From an uncultured Saprospiraceae bacterium (GTDB lineage Bacteria; Bacteroidota; Bacteroidia; Chitinophagales; Saprospiraceae), in assembly GCA_937926205.1 (NCBI GenBank), contig CALEYL010000066.1, positions 1 to 64,000 of the forward strand: DNA of 64,000 nt, in the 5' to 3' direction. Shown here piece after piece: positions 50,007-59,172 of this stretch. The notes beneath the pieces were generated by a model. That model saw only the letters and a program-made list of their open reading frames with translations. It ran no database searches and was not told the DNA's origin. A program made the translations under genes and the position numbers. Numbering within the stretch: the first letter of the stretch is position 1; each line of letters starts with the position of its first letter.

Positions 50007-52778
50007 ATGAAAAAAAGCCTTACCCTCTTTTTGTTCTGCTTTGCGATGCTGAGTGTCTCCAATGCCCAGGAAAAACTGCCCAATCAGCTCACGAAATCCG
50101 AAGCGCACCAGGTTTGGGAATATTGCTATCCGCCTACAGGCGCTGAAAAAAGCTTTGTCCCACAACCCCCGCCCGGACCTGTGCGCACCATGGCAGAATG
50201 GGAAGAAATTCAGGCGCTCGTCATTTCCTGGAAAGAATACATTGATGTGCTGGTCGAAATTACCCGCCACGCCGTAGAGGAAACGAAGGTCATCATTCTG
50301 GCTCAAACCCCTTCGGCGGTAATCAGCCGCCTCAATGAAGAGAACATCAGTTTAGACAACGTCATCGTGCTGCAGCGCAACACCAACAGCATCTGGATTC
50401 GCGATTACGGCCCCTGGGCAGTTTATCAAAACGAGGTAGACAGCCTGATGATCAGCGACTGGATCTACAACCGGCCGCGTCCTTTAGACGATTCTGCCCC
50501 GGCTTCCGTAGCGGCCTATTTGGGTTTGCCCGTTTTTGAAGCCGTTGCCGCCCCTTATAATCTGGTACACACCGGTGGCAACCATCTCACAGACGGGGTC
50601 AATACCTCCTTTTCTTCTGACCTTTTATTCGATGAAAATCCGGATAAAACCGAAGCCGACATTGACAATATTGCACAGCTCTTCCTGGGCGTCGACAACT
50701 ACGTCAAACTCCGCGCCCTGCCTTACGATGGCATCCATCACTTAGACATGCACATGCGCGTGCTGGACGAAGAAACCATTCTGATAGGAGAATACCCGGA
50801 AGGCGTAGCCGATGGCCCGCAGATTGAATCAAACATCCGCAAGCTGCAAAGCCAGGTGCCCACCGCTTTTGGCAACCGCTACAACATTCTGAGGGTTCCC
50901 ATGCCGCCGGATCAGCTCAACCGCTACCCCGACAATGACGGCTATTACCGAACGTACACCAATTCCATTTTTCTCAATAAAAGCATCCTTGTTCCGATAT
51001 ACGAAGAGCAATACGACACGACGGCCCTGCGCATTTACCGCGAAAACCTGCCGGGCTACAAAGTCGTTGGCATCGACTGCAACGACATCATTCCGGCTTT
51101 AGGCGCACTGCACTGCATTACCAAACTCGTGGGGGTAAACGATCCGCTGTGGATTGCCCATGCGCGGCTCCGCGACACCTACGATGCTCAAAACGATTAT
51201 CCGGTTTCCGCCAAAATTCGCCACCGAAGCGGCATTTCCGATGCCACTTTGTATTACCGGACTCAGAATTCGGGCCCCTATACGGCCATTGCCATGAATT
51301 TAAGCAATGCGCCCGAAAACATCTGGTCGGCGGCCATCCCTGCGCAGGCTGCCGGCACAGAAGTCCAATACTACATCCATGCAGCAGCGCAATCCGGAAA
51401 ACAGCAGGTGCGCCCACTCGTTGCCCCTGAAGGCTATTTTCGCTTTCGCGTAAAAGGAATCGAAGCCCCTGTTGCCAAAGCGACTTACGATAAAGAGCGC
51501 GTTTGCAGCGGGCAGGCCATCCAGTTTTTCGATTTAACGGATAGTCCGGTAGAGACCAGGATCTGGAGTTTCCCCGGCGGCGAACCGGCTACTTCTACAG
51601 AGGCCAATCCAACGGTTGTCTACAGCACCCCGGGCGTGTTTTCGTTCAGCCTTACGGTATCGAATGCGGCCGGCAGCAACCAGGTAACTTATGCAAATGC
51701 GTTTACGGTTGAGGCGGGCACACTGCCGTTTTATGAGAACTTCCAAAGCCCCGACTGGGTCGTGGAAAATCCAGGTAACGACGGCGCATACTGGCGCAGT
51801 GTTAATACCGCTTGTTCCGGCGCCTGTTTCCGAATGGACAATTACAGTTTCAGCACGCGCAATACCGACGATTTTTTGCGCTCAACGATAGATTTGAGTG
51901 ATGTGAGCGGCCCGGTCGAATTCAGTTTTGACGTGGCCTACGCGACCCGGGGTACCACAACGGATATTTTGCGCGTGAATGTCATCCGCTGCAATGGCGA
52001 CAAAATTTCGGTTTACACCAAATACGGCAATGCGCTGGCGACTGCACCAGCAACCAATGCTGCTTTTACACCATCCGGATGCGATCAATGGCGCCATGAA
52101 ATGGTGGATATTTCTGCTTTTGCCGGCGAGGTTATTGTCATCGAATTTGAAAACATCGGCGGCAATGGCAACCGGGTTTATGTTGACAATATTGACTTCA
52201 GCGGTCAGGGCGTTCCCAATATTGCGCCCTTTGTCAACCTGACGGAACCAATAGCAGGAACTTTCGAAGTGGAAGTCATTCCTGAGCTTAACCTGCTGGC
52301 CATCGCCGGTGACAGCGACGGAACCGTTGACTCTGTTGAATTTTTGGTGAACGGCCTTGTGGTGGGTACGATTTTCGAAGCCCCGTATCAGCTCAGCTTC
52401 CAACCGCAGGCTTTTGGCGAGTATATTTTTTCCGCCCGGGCGACCGACAATGACGGCGCTGTAACCAATTCTTCCCTTGCAGTTGTCAACTTCCAGATGC
52501 CGGTAGGTGTTAATGAATTTTATGGTATCGGCGTCTTGCGCATTTTCCCAAACCCTGCAAGTAAGGATGCCACACTTGAATTGCAAACGCAGGAAAAAGC
52601 CTTACTGACCTGCCGATTGCTCGATGTAAACGGCCGTGAGGTTCAACGCCTGCTTTGGGAAACGGCCCCCGGACTGAATCGCTTCAACCTGGCTCTGGAC
52701 AACCTTCCGGCAGGTATTTATTGCGTGGTTCTGGGCGGACAAGAGGGCGTTATCGCTAAAAAATTAGTTGTAAAATAA
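50007..52778 (+). CDS. Secreted peptidylarginine deiminase with PKD, Ig-like and T9SS domains
   Basis: A 923-residue secreted enzyme converting arginine to citrulline. Signal peptide 1-21. The catalytic domain (about 30-385) matches the Porphyromonas PPAD fold: D133 in IRDYGPW, H245 and D247 in HHLDMH, N319 in TYTNS, and C370 in GALHCITK. YNRPRP at 154-159 supplies R156 and R158, at the place of the two PPAD arginines that bind the C-terminal carboxylate of the substrate. Then come a PKD domain (about 480-575), a jelly-roll region (about 580-740), a Big-type Ig-like domain (about 750-835) and a T9SS sorting domain (RIFPNPASKDATL to the end). Confidence 0.9.
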   Translation: MKKSLTLFLFCFAMLSVSNAQEKLPNQLTKSEAHQVWEYCYPPTGAEKSFVPQPPPGPVRTMAEWEEIQALVISWKEYIDVLVEITRHAVEETKVIILAQTPSAVISRLNEENISLDNVIVLQRNTNSIWIRDYGPWAVYQNEVDSLMISDWIYNRPRPLDDSAPASVAAYLGLPVFEAVAAPYNLVHTGGNHLTDGVNTSFSSDLLFDENPDKTEADIDNIAQLFLGVDNYVKLRALPYDGIHHLDMHMRVLDEETILIGEYPEGVADGPQIESNIRKLQSQVPTAFGNRYNILRVPMPPDQLNRYPDNDGYYRTYTNSIFLNKSILVPIYEEQYDTTALRIYRENLPGYKVVGIDCNDIIPALGALHCITKLVGVNDPLWIAHARLRDTYDAQNDYPVSAKIRHRSGISDATLYYRTQNSGPYTAIAMNLSNAPENIWSAAIPAQAAGTEVQYYIHAAAQSGKQQVRPLVAPEGYFRFRVKGIEAPVAKATYDKERVCSGQAIQFFDLTDSPVETRIWSFPGGEPATSTEANPTVVYSTPGVFSFSLTVSNAAGSNQVTYANAFTVEAGTLPFYENFQSPDWVVENPGNDGAYWRSVNTACSGACFRMDNYSFSTRNTDDFLRSTIDLSDVSGPVEFSFDVAYATRGTTTDILRVNVIRCNGDKISVYTKYGNALATAPATNAAFTPSGCDQWRHEMVDISAFAGEVIVIEFENIGGNGNRVYVDNIDFSGQGVPNIAPFVNLTEPIAGTFEVEVIPELNLLAIAGDSDGTVDSVEFLVNGLVVGTIFEAPYQLSFQPQAFGEYIFSARATDNDGAVTNSSLAVVNFQMPVGVNEFYGIGVLRIFPNPASKDATLELQTQEKALLTCRLLDVNGREVQRLLWETAPGLNRFNLALDNLPAGIYCVVLGGQEGVIAKKLVVK

Positions 52779-52835
52779 TGTCTGTCTATTAGGCTGTGTC
52801 TGAGCTTTACCGGCAGACAGACACCACACTGAGGT

Positions 52836-53651
52836 ATGAAAACATTTCTCGAATACAAGTTAATCGAAATCGGCGATTTTATCATCCGCGTTTCCAACAT
52901 CGCCGGAATTGCCCTTCTGATCTTGTTTTCAATGCTGTTGCTTTGGTTGATCAGAAAAGGGATAAACCGGTTTGGCAAATTTGACGAAGCCAAAAAATAT
53001 GCCATTTATCATTTGGTGAAATACCTCGTACTGGTCATTTCCATTGTGCTTTCGCTTCAAGTTCTGGGACTGAACATATCGGTGCTGCTTGCCGGTTCAG
53101 CGGCTTTATTGGTAGGTATCGGACTGGGTTTACAAGGGTTGTTCAGCGATTTCATCTCCGGCATCATCCTGTTGGTGGACTCAACGGTAAAAGTCCATGA
53201 TGTGATTGAGTTGAACGGCATGATCTGCAGGGTAAGGGAAATCAATCTCCGAACCACAACTGTGATGGGCCGCGACGGAAATTTCATCATCATTCCCAAT
53301 ACGGAGCTGACTAAAAACATGCTGATTAACTGGACGCACAGCAAGGTCTCGTCCCGCTTCAATGTCAATGTAGGTGTGGATTACGCTTCTGATGTAAAAT
53401 TGGTGATGAAAGTATTGAAAGACATTGGAATGAACCACAATGCCGTTATGAAAAAACCAGAGCCCCAGGTTCGGTTTGCTGACTATGGCGATTCTTCTCT
53501 GAATTTTTCCCTCTTCTTCTGGACCGAAGAAGTTTTTCGGGTTGAAAACATCAAAAGTGAACTCCGGGTGAAAATTTTCGAAGCATTTCAAGAAAATGGC
53601 ATCAACATTCCTTTCCCGCAAAGGGTGATTCATTTTAAGAATGGAGAATGA
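52836..53651 (+). CDS. MscS-type mechanosensitive channel
   Basis: A 271-residue inner-membrane protein. Three hydrophobic segments: about 14-45, 58-85 and the pore-lining TM3 (LLAGSAALLVGIGLGLQGLF, about 88-107), with the usual Ala/Gly packing. The beta domain follows (FISGIILLVDSTVKVHDVIE, GRDGNFIIIPN). It opens under turgor to release solutes. Shorter than some paralogues but complete. It starts 57 bases after the deiminase gene and is probably independent of it. Confidence 0.93.
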   Translation: MKTFLEYKLIEIGDFIIRVSNIAGIALLILFSMLLLWLIRKGINRFGKFDEAKKYAIYHLVKYLVLVISIVLSLQVLGLNISVLLAGSAALLVGIGLGLQGLFSDFISGIILLVDSTVKVHDVIELNGMICRVREINLRTTTVMGRDGNFIIIPNTELTKNMLINWTHSKVSSRFNVNVGVDYASDVKLVMKVLKDIGMNHNAVMKKPEPQVRFADYGDSSLNFSLFFWTEEVFRVENIKSELRVKIFEAFQENGINIPFPQRVIHFKNGE

Positions 53652-53660
53652 GGGATGGGC

Positions 53661-53967
53661 GCAGTTGGCAGGAGCAGGCTGCTGTTGAAATCGGGCGTGA
53701 TCAGAAATAGCATCCGGATAATAGGGAGAAGTTGGCAGTCTTTCAGTGGGCAGTGGGCAGGATGGAGCCTGCTGTTTAAATCAGACGTGATCAGAAATAG
53801 CATCCGGATAATAGGGAGAAGTTGGCAGTCTTTCAGTGGGCAGTGGGCAGGATGGAGCCTGCTGTTTAAATCAGACGTGATCAGAAATAACATCCGGATA
53901 ATAAGGGAGAAGTTGGCAGTTGTTCAATTGGCAGTTGGCAGGATAGAGCCTGCTTCTGAGGTAAAAC
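53661..53967. repeat. 90-bp tandem repeat, about 3.4 copies
   Basis: The sequence CGTGATCAGAAATA recurs at 53696, 53786 and 53876, exactly 90 bp apart. The central copies (53731-53820 and 53821-53910) are almost identical, and the outer ones are partial or diverged (for example GTTGGCAGTTGTTCAATTGG at 53912). Since 90 is a multiple of three, frames stay open on both strands, but no start signal supports a gene. It fills the 332-base gap between the MscS and aldo/keto reductase genes. Confidence 0.85.
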
Positions 53968-53983
53968 CATAAAACACAATCAC

Positions 53984-55012
53984 ATGAGATATAAACTCCT
54001 CGGTCGCAGCGGCCTGCGGGTATCGGAACTTTGTCTGGGCACCATGACTTTTGGAACCGAATGGCCTTTGGGAACCGACCAGGAAAGCAGCAAGCAAATT
54101 TTTGACGCATTCGCCAACGCAGGCGGTACTTTTATCGATACGGCCAACCGTTATACCGAAGGCAGCAGCGAGCGCTTTGTGGGGCAATTCATCGCTGCCG
54201 ACCGGGACCACTTCGTTTTGGCAACAAAGTTTACGCTCCACGACCGCAAAGACGATCTCAATTTCAGCGGCAACCACCGCAAGAACCTGATGCGCTCTGT
54301 TGAAGGCAGCCTGCGCCGCCTTAATACCGGATACATTGATTTACTCTGGTTGCATGCCTGGGATTTTACCACACAGGTAGATGAAGTCATGCGCGGTTTA
54401 GACGATCTGGTGCGTATGGGTAAAGTCAATTACATTGCTGTTTCCGACACCCCTGCCTGGATTGTTTCTCAGGCCAATACTTTAGCCGATTTTCGCGGGT
54501 GGGCGCCTTTTGTGGCGCTGCAGGTTGAATACAACCTTCTTCAGCGCACGCCGGAACGCGACCTTCTCCCGATGGCCAAAGCCCTGGGATTGGCGCTCAC
54601 GCCCTGGGCGCCTTTAGCCGGGGGTGCACTTACCGGAAAGTACCTTCAAAAAACAGAAGACGGTTCGCCCCTGCGCCTTGCACCCAACAGCGCCCGCCTG
54701 AATGACCGAAACACGACCATCGCCGGGGCCGTAGTGGCTGTTGCTGCCGAACTCGGCGTCACTCCCGCCCAGGTTGCCATCAACTGGACCCGCCAACGTG
54801 AACAGGTTGTCGTACCCATTATCGGCGCCCGCAAACCCGCGCAAATGGAGGACAGCCTTGGTTGTCTCAACTTCAGCATCCCTGAAGAACAAATGGCCAA
54901 ACTAAATGAGGTGAGCGCCATCGAAATGGGCTTCCCTCACGAGTTTTTGAGCTCGCCGGGGGTTCGGGATGTCGCTTTTGGCGGGATGTACGACAAATTA
55001 GATAAAAGGTGA
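53984..55012 (+). CDS. Aldo/keto reductase
   Basis: A 342-residue NAD(P)H-dependent oxidoreductase with a TIM barrel. The catalytic tetrad is visible: Asp in TFIDTANRY, Tyr in the following NRYTEGSSE, Lys in LATKFTLHD, and His in LLWLHAWD. The cofactor site near the C-terminus has VVPIIGARKPAQ. It reduces aldehydes or ketones; the substrate is unknown. It ends two bases before the convergent hipT-like gene. Confidence 0.93.
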   Translation: MRYKLLGRSGLRVSELCLGTMTFGTEWPLGTDQESSKQIFDAFANAGGTFIDTANRYTEGSSERFVGQFIAADRDHFVLATKFTLHDRKDDLNFSGNHRKNLMRSVEGSLRRLNTGYIDLLWLHAWDFTTQVDEVMRGLDDLVRMGKVNYIAVSDTPAWIVSQANTLADFRGWAPFVALQVEYNLLQRTPERDLLPMAKALGLALTPWAPLAGGALTGKYLQKTEDGSPLRLAPNSARLNDRNTTIAGAVVAVAAELGVTPAQVAINWTRQREQVVVPIIGARKPAQMEDSLGCLNFSIPEEQMAKLNEVSAIEMGFPHEFLSSPGVRDVAFGGMYDKLDKR

Positions 55013-55014
55013 AT

Positions 55015-55947
55015 TTAAGGGAATAAACACTGGAATCGTTGCTGGAGCAGGTCAGCATACGCTGTTTTTTGCTTATCAGGCAGGAAGGAAATCGCAAGGA
55101 GCTTTTCCCAGGTTGGGCGCGCCTGTTTCAAAGCATCCAAAACGTCCGCGATGGCAGCATCCGTCAGCTTGAGTCGAACGCTGCCGAAGTAATCTACCAA
55201 TTCTTTACTTCGAAATTCTTTGCGCCGACCTGCAAGCATTAATGCCATTTCTTCTTCTGCGCCACCAAGGGCAAGTGTACTATTGAGCAAATCGTAGGCA
55301 GGTGAAAATGTCGTTTTTTGTTTTCTGGTAATGAGTGAAAAATTCTTCAGGTGCATGTCTTCGTTTCCAGTTAAAAAACAAAAAAGCACGAGACGAAAAA
55401 ATTTCGCTTTTTCCACTATTGGAAAAGAACAATATTTTTCAACCAATTTGATCATTTGCTCTATCGTGAAGTCGTATTTTGTGCTTCGTGTCATACCTGC
55501 CAATTGCGAAAAATCCTCGACGGCGTATTTCGCCCTGTGGACCGTTCTATCGAATCGTTGAATAAAATAACTTAAACTGCCGTCTTTACAATGCAACAAA
55601 CCGTGCAAGGGGACTTCGATGCCCGCTATGGCTGCCATCCGCATGGTAAGGTCTTCGTTTTCAGGCATAAAAGGGTAAACATCGTGTTGGGGTTTGATGA
55701 TAAAAAGCCCGCCCGATTCAACGATCCTGAAACTTTGTTGCTTTACATCAAGGACAGCGCTTAATTTTGGTTGAACGCCTTGTATAGACATTCGTGTCAT
55801 CCTGCCGGCGGCTTCAATACGTTGCTCCGGAGCACTATAAGGGAATTCTTGCAATCCGGTAAGGTTGCGGTTCAGCAATTTTAAACCTTCCGGCGAATAA
55901 AGGGCATCTCCACAAGGCTGATAGGTAATCGGGCATCTATTTCCCAT
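55015..55947 (-). CDS. hipT: HipT-like Ser/Thr kinase toxin
   Basis: A 310-residue kinase lacking the HipA N-terminal subdomain, which is encoded separately upstream. The Gly-rich loop is MSIQGVQPKLSA, with S54 at the first autophosphorylation position and Gln (Q56) where E. coli O127 HipT has a second Ser. The catalytic loop is FLTGNEDMHLKNFSLI and the metal Asp lies in PAYDLLNS. Known HipA and HipT toxins inactivate aminoacyl-tRNA synthetases (GltX, TrpS) by phosphorylation and halt translation. The target here is unknown. The start overlaps the end of the hipS-like gene by 11 bases. Confidence 0.85.
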   Translation of the reverse strand: MGNRCPITYQPCGDALYSPEGLKLLNRNLTGLQEFPYSAPEQRIEAAGRMTRMSIQGVQPKLSAVLDVKQQSFRIVESGGLFIIKPQHDVYPFMPENEDLTMRMAAIAGIEVPLHGLLHCKDGSLSYFIQRFDRTVHRAKYAVEDFSQLAGMTRSTKYDFTIEQMIKLVEKYCSFPIVEKAKFFRLVLFCFLTGNEDMHLKNFSLITRKQKTTFSPAYDLLNSTLALGGAEEEMALMLAGRRKEFRSKELVDYFGSVRLKLTDAAIADVLDALKQARPTWEKLLAISFLPDKQKTAYADLLQQRFQCLFP

Positions 55948-56257
55948 CTTCCCTTATTTGAACGGTGACCGCTCCGACGAAATCTGCCCCGGTGGCCACT
56001 AATTGCGAAAAATAATCATTCCGGTCGATTTTCAACTTCCGCAACAAGCCCTCCAACATGATTCCCTCAGGGAGCAGACCTTCAAAAAATGGGGGAAATT
56101 CCGCGAAATGGTAACTGCGCAATGTCGTGGGCATCGTTAGGGAGACCGGGGGCCCATCGTATTCCGGCAGGTAATCAAAGCGCCAGGATTGGTTATCTTG
56201 ATCTTCTATGAGGGTTCCGGCAGGCAAGCCATGCATCAAAACGTTAGCTTTCCTCAT
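55937..56257 (-). CDS. hipS: HipS-like protein (HipA N-terminal domain alone)
   Basis: A 106-residue protein matching the N-terminal subdomain of HipA (Couple_hipA family): FPPFFEGLLPEGIMLEGLLR, then LVATGADFVGAVTV. In the E. coli O127 HipBST system the equivalent small protein is the antitoxin that neutralises HipT. It overlaps hipB-like by 14 bases and hipT-like by 11, so translation is coupled in the order B, S, T. Confidence 0.82.
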   Translation of the reverse strand: MRKANVLMHGLPAGTLIEDQDNQSWRFDYLPEYDGPPVSLTMPTTLRSYHFAEFPPFFEGLLPEGIMLEGLLRKLKIDRNDYFSQLVATGADFVGAVTVQIREDGK

Positions 56258-56474
56258 CTTCGAATTGTTTCATAAAGGGACTCTGTAATTCAATCTGAAT
56301 GTTCATCACAGCAAGGATTTTGAGCAGGGTATCCAATTGCACCGTAGATTTGCCATGCTCAACGTCGTATACAGCCGTTTTACCTACCCCTGCCAACCGG
56401 GCGCAGGCTTCGCGAGACAAGCCGCTGATTTTTCTGTGGAAGCGCACAATTTTGCCTATGCGATTGCTGTTCAT
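56244..56474 (-). CDS. hipB: HipB-like HTH antitoxin or autorepressor
   Basis: A 76-residue XRE-type DNA-binding protein (IGKIVRFHRKISGLSREACA, then LAGVGKTAVYDVEHGKSTVQ), normal in length for HipB. It should repress the operon and, in complex, modulate toxin activity. Its ATG lies about 11 bases after the inferred transcription start. Confidence 0.85.
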   Translation of the reverse strand: MNSNRIGKIVRFHRKISGLSREACARLAGVGKTAVYDVEHGKSTVQLDTLLKILAVMNIQIELQSPFMKQFEDEES

Positions 56475-56491
56475 TTTTACTGGTTTAGCAG

Positions 56492-56522
56492 CAAAAATAG
56501 ATGTTTTTATTTAATTCGCAAA
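56492..56522 (-). promoter_or_regulatory. Promoter of the hipBST-like operon
   Basis: On the minus strand TTTG (56522-56519), a 19-base spacer and TATTTTTG (56499-56492). The overlapping palindrome CGCAAAAAAATGCG (56517-56530) covers the -33 element and could be a HipB operator. Confidence 0.55.
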
Positions 56523-56548
56523 AAAATGCGCCTTGCAATCCTTGTTTT

Positions 56549-56956
56549 TTACTGTTCGGGCGGTAAAAACTGTTCTACCTGATCACTCAATCGCTGAATC
56601 AGCAAATTGGCGATGCGGCGACTGAGCTCTTGTTCCTGCGTGGCAAAAACAGCCCACTCCGCTTCGGTAAAATGTCCGATGACGACGCCGGTCAGCAAAT
56701 TGCGTAGGCGAAGGTCGCTCCGGATGCTGTTGGCGATGAATTCCAGTTGCCCGCGCCTGGTAAGTTGAAAAAAACGACCTTTAGACTTTTGGAGATACTG
56801 CCGGAATATCAGGAGCAGCAACGCATTTTGCAACTTGAGTATGGGCCTCAGCGTCGCATTTTGAAAATACCCGGCACTGTGCTCAGGATTTTCTTCCGGA
56901 TTTACCTGGATGGCAGGACGCAGGCGAAGGAGTTCTGTGTTTCTTTCTTGTGTCAT
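56549..56956 (-). CDS. Unknown helical protein
   Basis: A 135-residue basic, helical protein. The ATG at 56956 (MTQERNTELL) is preferred; an upstream one at 57001 would overlap the divergent hydrolase gene. Segments LKLQNALLLLIFRQYLQKSK and RRGQLEFIANSIRSDLRLRN are amphipathic, and the C-terminal third is rich in Gln/Glu. No signal peptide. Family not recognised. It lies between the hip operon and the divergent hydrolase. Confidence 0.6.
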   Translation of the reverse strand: MTQERNTELLRLRPAIQVNPEENPEHSAGYFQNATLRPILKLQNALLLLIFRQYLQKSKGRFFQLTRRGQLEFIANSIRSDLRLRNLLTGVVIGHFTEAEWAVFATQEQELSRRIANLLIQRLSDQVEQFLPPEQ

Positions 56957-57011
56957 GGAAAAACAACATTTAGAGTGAACGCTTGTTTTGTTTTTCACCA
57001 AATTAACGCTA

Positions 57012-57809
57012 ATGCTTCACCACAAAATACATCGCTTGCCGGAAGATGCTCCCTGGCTCATTTTCATTCACGGGGCAGGTGGGGCGATTGCTACCTGGAA
57101 ATACCAGACGGATGCCTTCAAACCGTTTTTTAACCTCCTGCTGCTGGATCTGCGCGACCATGGCTTGTCTAAAGGAATGTCTCCGGCCTTTGATCGCTAC
57201 AATTTCGACATCGTTTGCGACGATATTCTCGAAGTAATTGATTTCCTGAAAATCGAAAAAGCGCACTTCATTTCGCTCTCGCTCGGCAGTGCCATTCTCC
57301 AGCGACTCGATCAGCGTCGCCCTGAACTGATTGACAAAATGGTGATGGCCGGCGGGGTTTTCAGGGCAACCCTGAAGATGCGGGTACTGGTATACAGCTC
57401 AAAACTGCTCAATCTCTTGCTGCCCTATCGCCATATTTACGCTTTGTTTGCGCGCATCATCTTACCAAAAAAAAATCACGAAAAATCGAGGCGGCTCTAT
57501 CAGCAGCAAGCCAGGCGGCTCACTCAAAAGGAATACATGAAATGGGTGGGCTTATACGCTGAGTTCTTCAAATTACTGGATGAATATTTTTACCGGCAAA
57601 CTAAAAAATGGAGCCTTGTCGTGATGGGAGCTGAAGATCATGTATTTTTCAAAGCAGCCCACCGTTTTGTCGAAAAACAGGAGCGCGCCTCCCTGGTCGT
57701 TATCGAAAAATGCGGTCATATCTGCAACATCGAGCAATGGCAACGCTTCAATGCCGAAGCCATGAAATTTTTACGGGCCAAGGAGCATGGTAATTTCAAC
57801 CATGGCTAA
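57012..57809 (+). CDS. Alpha/beta-hydrolase fold protein
   Basis: A 265-residue protein. The ATG at 57012 (MLHHKIHRLPEDA) is preferred to one eight codons earlier. Oxyanion loop LIFIHGAGGAIATW, nucleophile Ser in FISLSLGSAIL (with Ser instead of Gly at the first elbow position), acid in VVMGAEDHVFF, and His in EKCGHICNIE. Active site intact. A basic middle region (LPKKNHEKSRRLYQQQARRL) replaces a typical cap. Substrate unknown. Confidence 0.88.
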   Translation: MLHHKIHRLPEDAPWLIFIHGAGGAIATWKYQTDAFKPFFNLLLLDLRDHGLSKGMSPAFDRYNFDIVCDDILEVIDFLKIEKAHFISLSLGSAILQRLDQRRPELIDKMVMAGGVFRATLKMRVLVYSSKLLNLLLPYRHIYALFARIILPKKNHEKSRRLYQQQARRLTQKEYMKWVGLYAEFFKLLDEYFYRQTKKWSLVVMGAEDHVFFKAAHRFVEKQERASLVVIEKCGHICNIEQWQRFNAEAMKFLRAKEHGNFNHG

Positions 57810-57901
57810 ATAGCAAAACAAGCCCCCGGCCAATCAGATAGATTAGCGGAAAAGCCATCAGACACAAAAAATCGATGGTGAAACGGAGTGTTTTTTTCAC
57901 C

Positions 57902-58348
57902 TCACCCTTCTTTGAAATAAGGGAAAACAAAATGGTGGTAGATCATGCAGCCTACACAGTAATCAAAAACCGAATCCAGGACAGCCAATACTGTAAATAA
58001 AGCGATGATGACAACAGCGGCAACCGGCAGGTTCAGTGTGATGAACACAGACCCCAGAAAGGCGCAAATAAACCCAAGGCGCGAAGCAAACACCTTTGGA
58101 GCTTTATCCACCATTTTCGCCTTCCACCCAAACATTTTCACAAGAATCGAAGATACAAGGCAGATCGGGCTGTATTGATTGTAGCCCAAAGCCCTGATGC
58201 CGTAGTCTAAAGTAACAATAAACAAAGGCGTAGGAGACAGGGTAATCATAAAGACAATCATGAGTACAGCGTTGATAAACACTGTAAGCCGGCTTACATG
58301 ACTGTCGACTTTTTCTGAAGAAATCGGACAAATGATGTTGCTGAACAT
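57902..58348 (-). CDS. DUF4395-type membrane protein
   Basis: A 148-residue protein with four hydrophobic segments. It begins with the family's CPI sequence (NIICPISSEKVDSHVSRLT) and ends with a C-x-x-C pair in YCVGCMIYHHF. The arrangement fits DUF4395, small membrane proteins sometimes linked to thiol chemistry. It lies 96 bases from the Crp-like regulator gene on the same strand and downstream of it, so that regulator may control it (inference). Confidence 0.82.
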   Translation of the reverse strand: MFSNIICPISSEKVDSHVSRLTVFINAVLMIVFMITLSPTPLFIVTLDYGIRALGYNQYSPICLVSSILVKMFGWKAKMVDKAPKVFASRLGFICAFLGSVFITLNLPVAAVVIIALFTVLAVLDSVFDYCVGCMIYHHFVFPYFKEG

Positions 58349-58444
58349 AACAGAGGTTTTTATGATTGGAAATAAATCATAAAAATCTGCCCATTACATC
58401 GAAAAAAAGTTGTCTTAAGGCAATTTCGGCGCCCGGGCTATTTT

Positions 58445-59023
58445 TTATTGCTTCGCCAATCTTGCCCGCATGCGCGATAAGGAAGTAGGGGTAATACCGA
58501 GGTAAGAAGCCAGGTGTTTTTGTTTTACCCGTTGTTCTAAATTGGGATGGCTTTTACAAAAAGCCAGGTAGCGCTCTTCCGGGGTAAGGACGGTTAAAAA
58601 CCTGATTTGCTCGACATTGGAAGCTACAACCTGTTTCAATACCTCGTTCTGTAACTTCAGCAAACGCATGTTATCCGAAGCCAGTTTTTCAATTTTCCTC
58701 GCGTCAATCTTAATAAGAAGGGTATTTTCCAATGCCATGATGTTTTCACTTGCCGGCCTGTTGTGAAAAATGGTATCCATCATGCCCGTTTGATTCTTTT
58801 CACGAACAAACAACAACGTTTTTTCATCCCCGTTTTTATCAATGATATAATGCCGCAATAAACCCTGAACGACGCCGACAGCATCATAAAATAAATCGCC
58901 TTCTTTTACAAGGTGTGCACCCTTCTTGAGCCTGATCAACTTTGAAATGGACGCAAGTTGAATCAGGTCTTTCGGATGGAGAAAGGCATATTGGTGAAAT
59001 ACCTCTTTTAGTTTTTCGAACAT
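58445..59023 (-). CDS. Crp/Fnr-family regulator
   Basis: A 192-residue regulator. Residues about 15-125 form the cyclic-nucleotide-binding-like beta roll (IRLKKGAHLVKEGDLFYDAV, LLIKIDARKIEKLASDN). Residues about 145-192 form a compact HTH (ERYLAFCKSHPNLEQRVKQK, then HLASYLGITPTSLSRMRARL). No Cys cluster for an iron-sulfur centre. Such short members in Bacteroidota often govern nearby stress or redox genes. Ligand unknown. Confidence 0.9.
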   Translation of the reverse strand: MFEKLKEVFHQYAFLHPKDLIQLASISKLIRLKKGAHLVKEGDLFYDAVGVVQGLLRHYIIDKNGDEKTLLFVREKNQTGMMDTIFHNRPASENIMALENTLLIKIDARKIEKLASDNMRLLKLQNEVLKQVVASNVEQIRFLTVLTPEERYLAFCKSHPNLEQRVKQKHLASYLGITPTSLSRMRARLAKQ

Positions 59024-59172
59024 GGCGGTACGGCATTAGATAACCTAAGCGGTATAAAAATCCTGTCGCTCTTTATTCCAGTCTATTTGGTGGCGGGGGA
59101 GGCGGCTCAAATTTTCGGACTAAAAGAAATCTAAAGTCATTATCGAAGCTATTAACCAAACAAATTTCAGTT

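Noticed and set aside
53655..53972. Repeat-encoded 105-codon frame in the 90-bp tandem repeat
   Set aside because: The repeat length is a multiple of three, so frames stay open on both strands by construction; no start signal and odd composition.
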